From Pseudomonas syringae CC1557 (lineage in GTDB: Bacteria; Pseudomonadota; Gammaproteobacteria; Pseudomonadales; Pseudomonadaceae), in assembly GCF_000452705.1 (NCBI RefSeq), contig NZ_CP007014.1:5424501-5488500 (forward strand): a stretch of DNA of 64,000 nt, given 5' to 3'. The notes beneath the pieces are model-generated. The model saw only the letters and a list, made by a program, of their open reading frames with translations. It made no database searches and was not told the origin of the DNA. Below are positions 59,015 to 64,000 of this stretch, piece after piece. How positions within the stretch are numbered: the first letter of the stretch is position 1; the number at the start of each line of letters is the position of its first letter. Made by a program: the position numbers and the translations under genes.

Positions 59015-59581
59015 AGCTGTCCCCAAGGAAGACATTTATACCGAATGCCTTACCAAGAACTGTATGTCAGCGGTACCCAGAAAAACCTAGAATAATTTAG
59101 TGAGAAGGCATTGGCAATCATGAACGCCTTGGCTGGTGAGTGAACTCGGAGCCTCAAATCTCTACGAGGGCGATCAACAAGCATTGCCTTGCCAATGACC
59201 ATTTGCAGATCCTTTTTGTAGACTTACCGTTCACCCATTATCGAGGTGGAGCGAGATCTCAATCTATCCTTTTGGGCGTATTTGCCTGAGCCATGCAGGT
59301 GATTTCGGCAGACGCTTACGGTACGTAAACATCCATATATCCTTGTAGCGAAGTGGTATAAAACAAGTGAAGGCGCCGAGTACGCCAGTGAGGAAGATGC
59401 TCGCTGGATATTCCGTCACCAAGGATCGAGTGCTGTTTCTACGATGGGCGCTTATGGCGTGGGAAAGTCGCAGGACGAGAGAATCTCCGCCCCTCCAGCG
59501 CGGCAACAGGGTAGTTTCCAGGAAGATAAAAGGTAATCGCCACCTCTGCCCCGAGATGGCGATCACCTGCCAGGCCCAACG

Positions 59582-60727
59582 CTATTTGTATGATGCGATC
59601 TTGGCGCTGCAGAGGACGAGGATCAGTGACGCAGAGGTGAAGAGCAAAGAGAAGCTTAGGGACGTAGCATGAGCGATAAATCCAATCGCAGCCGGCCCCA
59701 TCAGTATGCCCAGGTAGCCGATCGCATTGATGATTGCCAGAGCTTGAGCGACGGGCATAACAGTCTGATGCCCGGCCTTGGAGCAAAATATCGGAACGAG
59801 ATTCGAGATCCCTAATCCGACGAGTACGAACCCCAAAACCGAAACTATCCAATGGTCGATGCCCACCGCCAACGCCATGCCGCCCATTGCCAATACACTT
59901 CCTAGCAGTAGCACTGCTCGCGATCCGATCTTGCTTACGATCCAATCGCCTAACAGTCTCCCTACTGCCATGGTCACGGAAAACGCGGCGTAACCGATGC
60001 CCGCAATATTAGGCTCCATGTCCCGGTTCGAAGTCAGATAGACGGCACTCCAGTCGAGCATTGAACCTTCAACCAGAAAAGCGATGAAGCACAGCGCTCC
60101 CAGTAGCAACACCAGTTTGGTTGGCTTCATTTTGGCTGGCGCTCCCTCCAGCTCCGCGAACGGGAGCATGTGACGACCAAAAGACAAGAGCGCCACGCCC
60201 AATCCGAGAGCCAATATAAAGATTGACTGTACGGGATTGAGGCCGAGCCAGAGCAGCAAGCTTATCGTGCCCGCGCTGAAAATATTTCCGACGCTGAATA
60301 GCCCATGAAAGCCAGACATCATCTGCTTGCCGTGGTGGCGCTCAACAAGCGAGCCTTGAAGGTTCATGTTTACATCGGCTGTAGCGATGGCGGCCCCAAA
60401 CAGAAGCAAAAAAGCCAAGAGCACCCAATATGAAGTGGCAGTTGCCAGGCCAACCAACCCAGCAGCGGTGAAAGCGCTTGCAAGATAGACAGTACTTCTG
60501 CAGCCAATTCGATTCGCTAAACGGGCAACAAACGGCATCATGCACATTGCTCCGGTCCCAAGGCCCAGGAGTAGCAGACCAAGTTCCGCCTCACCTATCT
60601 GCGCCCTTTCCTTGGCAAATGGAACCAAAGGTGCCCATGCGCCCATACCACATCCCGCCAGGAAGAATGCATATCTGGAAGCAGATAGCGTATGGGTAGT
60701 AAAAAAAGCTTGTTCCGTACTATTCAT
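59582..60727 (-). CDS. MFS transporter (YbjJ-like)
   Basis: 381 residues from ATG 60727, about twelve helices. RYAFFLAGCGMGAWAPLVPFAKER and the motif-A region ARLANRIGCRSTVYLA, then QGSLVERHHGKQMMSGFHGLFSVG and a central loop near 185-200. YbjJ-like proteins are presumed efflux or sugar carriers. The AraC-type regulator lies 590 bases away on the opposite strand and could control it. The 567-base gap between it and the EamA gene (59015-59581) shows no gene. Confidence 0.8.
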   Translation of the reverse strand: MNSTEQAFFTTHTLSASRYAFFLAGCGMGAWAPLVPFAKERAQIGEAELGLLLLGLGTGAMCMMPFVARLANRIGCRSTVYLASAFTAAGLVGLATATSYWVLLAFLLLFGAAIATADVNMNLQGSLVERHHGKQMMSGFHGLFSVGNIFSAGTISLLLWLGLNPVQSIFILALGLGVALLSFGRHMLPFAELEGAPAKMKPTKLVLLLGALCFIAFLVEGSMLDWSAVYLTSNRDMEPNIAGIGYAAFSVTMAVGRLLGDWIVSKIGSRAVLLLGSVLAMGGMALAVGIDHWIVSVLGFVLVGLGISNLVPIFCSKAGHQTVMPVAQALAIINAIGYLGILMGPAAIGFIAHATSLSFSLLFTSASLILVLCSAKIASYK

Positions 60728-61316
60728 CAATAAAGCCTGTAGCTTGCAAACGGGCACCATGCCTGTGAAGACGGATCATGTCCATTAAGCCATGCCAACT
60801 GGATCCCCCCCCTCCGCTAGATCAGGTGCCCTCATCTCCATCGGACGGACGCGGGAGCCGGACAGTCTCCCCAGTGCCAGAACATCGCGCAAGGGACGAT
60901 CCGCTCAGAAGACCTTTGCCCGATAACCCGTTCTTCAATCTGCTCGGCTACACCGGTTCTCATTATCCTTCGATCAGTCTCCATGAGCTGAAGCGCTTGA
61001 GCCTTGTCTTCCAAACTCAAGATTCGTTTTGCCGATGTAGAACTCTGGAGGCTTGCCAATTGGACCCATTCGATAGCGCTCAGGAGGAGTTTGCTACTGT
61101 GAGTCCTCTGTTTGACTCAGGCATTGGCTGAAGAAGATCCAGGGTCGCAAGCACATTGAAACGGGTTGCCCGTCGTCAAGAAAATTGGCCTCTCCCTTCT
61201 CGGGAGAGTTCAGGTATCGAGCGGAAAGAATAGCTAGACGTTATTGAGCAAGTTGGCCATATTATTTTCCGAATAGGCCAACGCCTCATCCCTCATCAGA
61301 GGCTCTACAAGACAAT
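60728..61316. other. Gap between the MFS and AraC genes
   Basis: No supported gene. A plus-strand open frame at 60778-61131 has no family resemblance and no ribosome site; its minus-strand counterpart is similarly unsupported. The gap should contain divergent promoters for the flanking genes. Confidence 0.35.
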
Positions 61317-62168
61317 ATGTCTAGCATTGCAATCAACGATCCGACTATCTCTTGGGACGTCGACAGCGTCTCGCGGCCCGTTGTCGCCTTGAGTGCCACA
61401 TCGGTGACAAAGGACTGGGAAAATGCGAAGCATCAACACCGCAAGGCGCAGCTGATTTACTCCCTGCGCGGCATTCTCAATTGCGAAATTGACGACGGTG
61501 TCTGGATTGTCCCGCCGCAGTGCGCCGTATGGATACCGGGAGGCTTACCGCACGCGGCGCAGGGGTCGGGGGAAACGGAATGCTATTGCCTGTTCGTTGA
61601 GCCAGATGCCGCACCGCAACTTCCGAAAACCTGCTGTACGATTTCGGTGTCGCCATTGCTACGTGAGTTGATCCTGAAGGTGGCCGGTTTTCCTGAGTTA
61701 TACGCGCAGGGTGGACGAGAGGACCGGTTGATTGCCGCATTGCTCGATGAGTTGGTGGCAGCACCGGTGGAAGACTTGCATCTGCCCATGCCGATTGATC
61801 CGCGATTGCGCCACCTCGTAGAAATGATGCTGGCCGACCCCACGGACAAGACCTCGAAGGCCGATTGGGCTACTCGAATTGGTATGAGCGAGCGAAGCAT
61901 GAGCCGTCTTTTGCTGCATGAAATTGGAATGAGCTTTGGGCGCTGGCGTCGGCAGATGCACGTGATCCTTGCGTTGCAACGTTTGACCAAGGGTGAAAGT
62001 GTGCAAACGGTGGCATTAGAGCTGGGGTACGAAAACGCCAGCGGGTTCGTGACCATGTTCCGCAAGGCAGTGGGCAAGCCTCCGGCACGATACCTATCGG
62101 ATCGCATCAGAGGCGCGGAGCTTGCCTGCGTGCCCAGCATCATGCTTCCCAATGAAGTATCACTCTGA
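61317..62168 (+). CDS. AraC-family transcription regulator
   Basis: 283 residues. An N-terminal cupin-like sensor (about 25-105: HQHRKAQLIYSLRG, VPPQCAVWIPGGLPH) and a C-terminal double helix-turn-helix at about 185-275 (WATRIGMSERSMSRLL, VQTVALELGYENASGFVTMFRKAVGKPPARYL). Similar layout to NimR/YeaM regulators, which control a neighbouring efflux MFS gene. By that analogy it may control the MFS gene at 59582. ATG 61317 lacks a strong ribosome site. Confidence 0.85.
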   Translation: MSSIAINDPTISWDVDSVSRPVVALSATSVTKDWENAKHQHRKAQLIYSLRGILNCEIDDGVWIVPPQCAVWIPGGLPHAAQGSGETECYCLFVEPDAAPQLPKTCCTISVSPLLRELILKVAGFPELYAQGGREDRLIAALLDELVAAPVEDLHLPMPIDPRLRHLVEMMLADPTDKTSKADWATRIGMSERSMSRLLLHEIGMSFGRWRRQMHVILALQRLTKGESVQTVALELGYENASGFVTMFRKAVGKPPARYLSDRIRGAELACVPSIMLPNEVSL

Positions 62169-62518
62169 CAGATCAAACTACCTTGGCTGGGGCCATCGAC
62201 TGCCGTCCATCCCCTGTGATTCTTCCTTGCGAAGTTGCCGACATTTAGCCCCCCCCTAGCGAGGGTTAAGACTGACGCCTCATGAGCAGAGTCTTCCTTC
62301 AATGCCAGCGACTGCTGGTGTACATGCAACGCCGGGTTTTCAATAAAAACCACGCGCGCGCCACAATAGCCTCACGCTTGGCCTGAATGAATAACAATCT
62401 GGCCTGGTTTCGCCATCGCGCCCCTCTGTCTCTATTGTTAAATACAACATCTAAATACAAATGAGTATTATTGATGTTTGTCATCACAACTGCTGGGAAG
62501 TCCCGTTGGCCAATTGAC
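62169..62518. promoter_or_regulatory. Upstream region of the TonB receptor with a possible Fur site
   Basis: 350 bases without a gene. At about 62457-62479 AAATACAAATGAGTATTATTGATG resembles an AT-rich Fur box, 40 to 60 bases before the receptor start. This is a loose match, stated as inference. Confidence 0.35.
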
Positions 62519-64000
62519 ATGCGCGCAGAGCCCGGCGGTTATACCCATCTGAATGGGCCGTCCACAGGCGCAATCAGGAGCACGCCCCGCACTGTGCTGG
62601 GCTCGGCAGTTGCAGCGGCAGTTCTCATCAGCGCGCAGGGCGCATTCGCCGCCGATCCAGGGCAGATTCAAAGCAAGGTCGGGGGGAAGCCTCAAGAGGA
62701 GATAGCCTTGCCGGCCATCAGCGTAACGGGCCGCATGGATACGACGACCACCGAAGGTACCGGCTCCTACACCACAGGCGAGACAGCGGCGGCGACCCAC
62801 CTGCCGCTGTCGCTGCGGGAAACACCACAGTCGATGACGGTAATCACCCGCCAGCGCATGGACGACCAGCAATTGAATTCGGTACAGGACGTGCTGAACA
62901 ACACCACGGGCGTCTCGTCTTACCAGTCCGACAGCGACCGGACGAGTTTCTACTCGCGTGGTTTCTTGATCAACAACGTTCAGTACGACGGCATACCCAC
63001 CGTCGTCGGCGACATCGTCAACGGGAGCGGCATCAGCTCCCTCGATACCGCGTTCTATGATCGTGTCGAGGTCGTGCGCGGCGCTTCCGGCTTGCTGACC
63101 GGTACGGGCAATCCCTCGGCCGCCGTCAACCTGGTGCGCAAACGACCGACCCGCGAATTCTCGGCGTCCGCGTCACTCGGTGCGGGGAGCTGGGATACCC
63201 ACCGAGAAATGGCCGACGTATCGACTCCATTGACCGAGGACGGCCGCATCCGCGCCCGCATGGTCGGGACGTCCCAGGAGGGAAACTCGTACATTGATGG
63301 CTACAAGCCGCAGAGACAGGCGTTCTACGGCATCATTGAGGCAGATCTGACACCCGATACGACGGTGAGTCTGGGCTATGACTATCAGAACATCACGCCG
63401 AAGGGCTCCACTTGGGGAGGCATGCCTCTGTGGTTCAGCGACGGCACGCAGGCGCAGTATTCACGCTCCAAGAACTACGCGCAGAACTGGAGCCATTGGG
63501 ATAACACTCTCAAGACGGCGTTTGCCGAGATCGAGCACCGCTTCGACAACGGCTGGAACCTCCGCGCCGTCGCTAACCAATACCGCACGCAATACGATGC
63601 CGAACTACTCGGTCTGATCGGTCGCCCTGACCGCGCCACGGGACTGGGGTCCTTTCCCAACGGGGCTTATCCGGTAGCACTGGCGTTCGGAGGTCGCAGC
63701 CGGCAGAACACCGTCGACGTGATGGCGAGCGGCCCCTTCGAACTGCTGGGCCGCCAGCACGACCTGGTGGTGGGGGCCACGAGCTCGCGCCGCACGGCCG
63801 GCCAGAATGCCGCTCCGTTCTCTCTAGGCTTTGCGCCGGTCAATGTCTATGAATTGAGCCCAGCCTATCCTCGCCCTGACTTCGATGCCATGGCGTCGAT
63901 ACCGACCCGCACCCAAATCAAACAGAGCGGCGTCTATAGCGCAGCCCGTTTTTCGCTGGCTGAGCCTCTGAAACTCATTGTCGGCGGCCGGTTCAGTAAC
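62519..64000 (+). CDS. TonB-dependent siderophore receptor (3' end outside window)
   Basis: Open for 494 codons to the last base. ATG 62519 starts a long signal sequence ending AFA-AD (residues 42-46); an in-frame ATG at 62474 is also possible. A TonB-box-like region (ALPAISVTG, about 63-71) is followed by the plug domain (RETPQSMTVITRQRMDDQ, VLNNTTGVSSYQSD, FYSRGFLINNVQYDGIP, DTAFYDRVEVVRGASGLLTGTGNPSAAVNLVRKRP) and the first strands of the outer-membrane barrel. No N-terminal STN signalling domain is seen, so no sigma-factor signalling is expected. FhuE/FpvA-like; takes up a ferric siderophore, exact ligand unknown. Confidence 0.9.
   Translation, partial: MRAEPGGYTHLNGPSTGAIRSTPRTVLGSAVAAAVLISAQGAFAADPGQIQSKVGGKPQEEIALPAISVTGRMDTTTTEGTGSYTTGETAAATHLPLSLRETPQSMTVITRQRMDDQQLNSVQDVLNNTTGVSSYQSDSDRTSFYSRGFLINNVQYDGIPTVVGDIVNGSGISSLDTAFYDRVEVVRGASGLLTGTGNPSAAVNLVRKRPTREFSASASLGAGSWDTHREMADVSTPLTEDGRIRARMVGTSQEGNSYIDGYKPQRQAFYGIIEADLTPDTTVSLGYDYQNITPKGSTWGGMPLWFSDGTQAQYSRSKNYAQNWSHWDNTLKTAFAEIEHRFDNGWNLRAVANQYRTQYDAELLGLIGRPDRATGLGSFPNGAYPVALAFGGRSRQNTVDVMASGPFELLGRQHDLVVGATSSRRTAGQNAAPFSLGFAPVNVYELSPAYPRPDFDAMASIPTRTQIKQSGVYSAARFSLAEPLKLIVGGRFSN

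Noticed and set aside
60778..61131. Possible 117-residue protein
   Set aside because: No ribosome site, low-complexity Pro/Ser start and no family resemblance; treated as non-coding.

Overview
The window is a chromosomal segment of a fluorescent pseudomonad of the Pseudomonas syringae group. Long stretches keep the gene content and order of Pseudomonas core blocks that I know from P. aeruginosa: kinB-algB; envZ/ompR (amgS/amgR)-tex-thioesterase-gshA-argA-argE-CYTH/CHAD-GspE-like ATPase-gcvH-gcvT-hitB-hitA; cysA-cysW-cysT-sbp-oscA-PDE-desA; gabT-gabD. All product names come from reading motifs and family resemblance in the sequence; no database search was run.

Layout. 1-5.4 kb: alginate regulators KinB (C-terminus cut by the window edge) and AlgB, then an envelope-stress-like group (three-BON-domain periplasmic protein, two small membrane proteins, Ivy-type lysozyme inhibitor). 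5.5-21 kb: two-component system, Tex, glutathione and arginine biosynthesis, an inorganic triphosphatase, an orphan GspE-type ATPase, and the glycine-cleavage genes gcvT-gcvH without gcvP. 21-29.7 kb: ferric-iron ABC transporter (binding protein and permease, no ATPase), a Crp-like regulator, and the sulfate transporter with oscA. 29.8-41.6 kb: c-di-GMP enzymes, a phospholipid desaturase, an HDOD protein with a degenerate receiver domain, GABA catabolism, and small metabolic and transport genes. Compact GC-rich fold-back repeats sit in several intergenic gaps of this core half.

41.78-57 kb is accessory DNA at the 3' end of tRNA-Arg(CCG). The 93-bp sequence after the tRNA recurs almost unchanged at 54.3 kb and in decayed form at 56.4 kb, and a broken tyrosine integrase lies beyond the third copy. 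This indicates at least two successive insertions at this tRNA. The first, AT-richer island is a defence-type cluster: a protein with an R-x4-H (HEPN-like) motif, an IS1182-type element whose transposase has lost its first catalytic Asp, a SIR2-HerA-KTSC operon, a lone RelA/SpoT-domain protein, an IS3 element split by an IS1111-type element, and a DUF6678-like gene. The second segment holds a polyol-type MFS transporter.

57-64 kb is a mosaic of a glycosyltransferase, a gene fragment, EamA and MFS transporters, an AraC regulator, and the first 494 codons of a TonB-dependent siderophore receptor that runs off the window. The most interesting candidates for new biology are the SIR2-HerA operon with its KTSC third gene, the neighbouring alarmone-synthetase-like and HEPN-like genes, and the possible guide-RNA region of the IS1111-type element.
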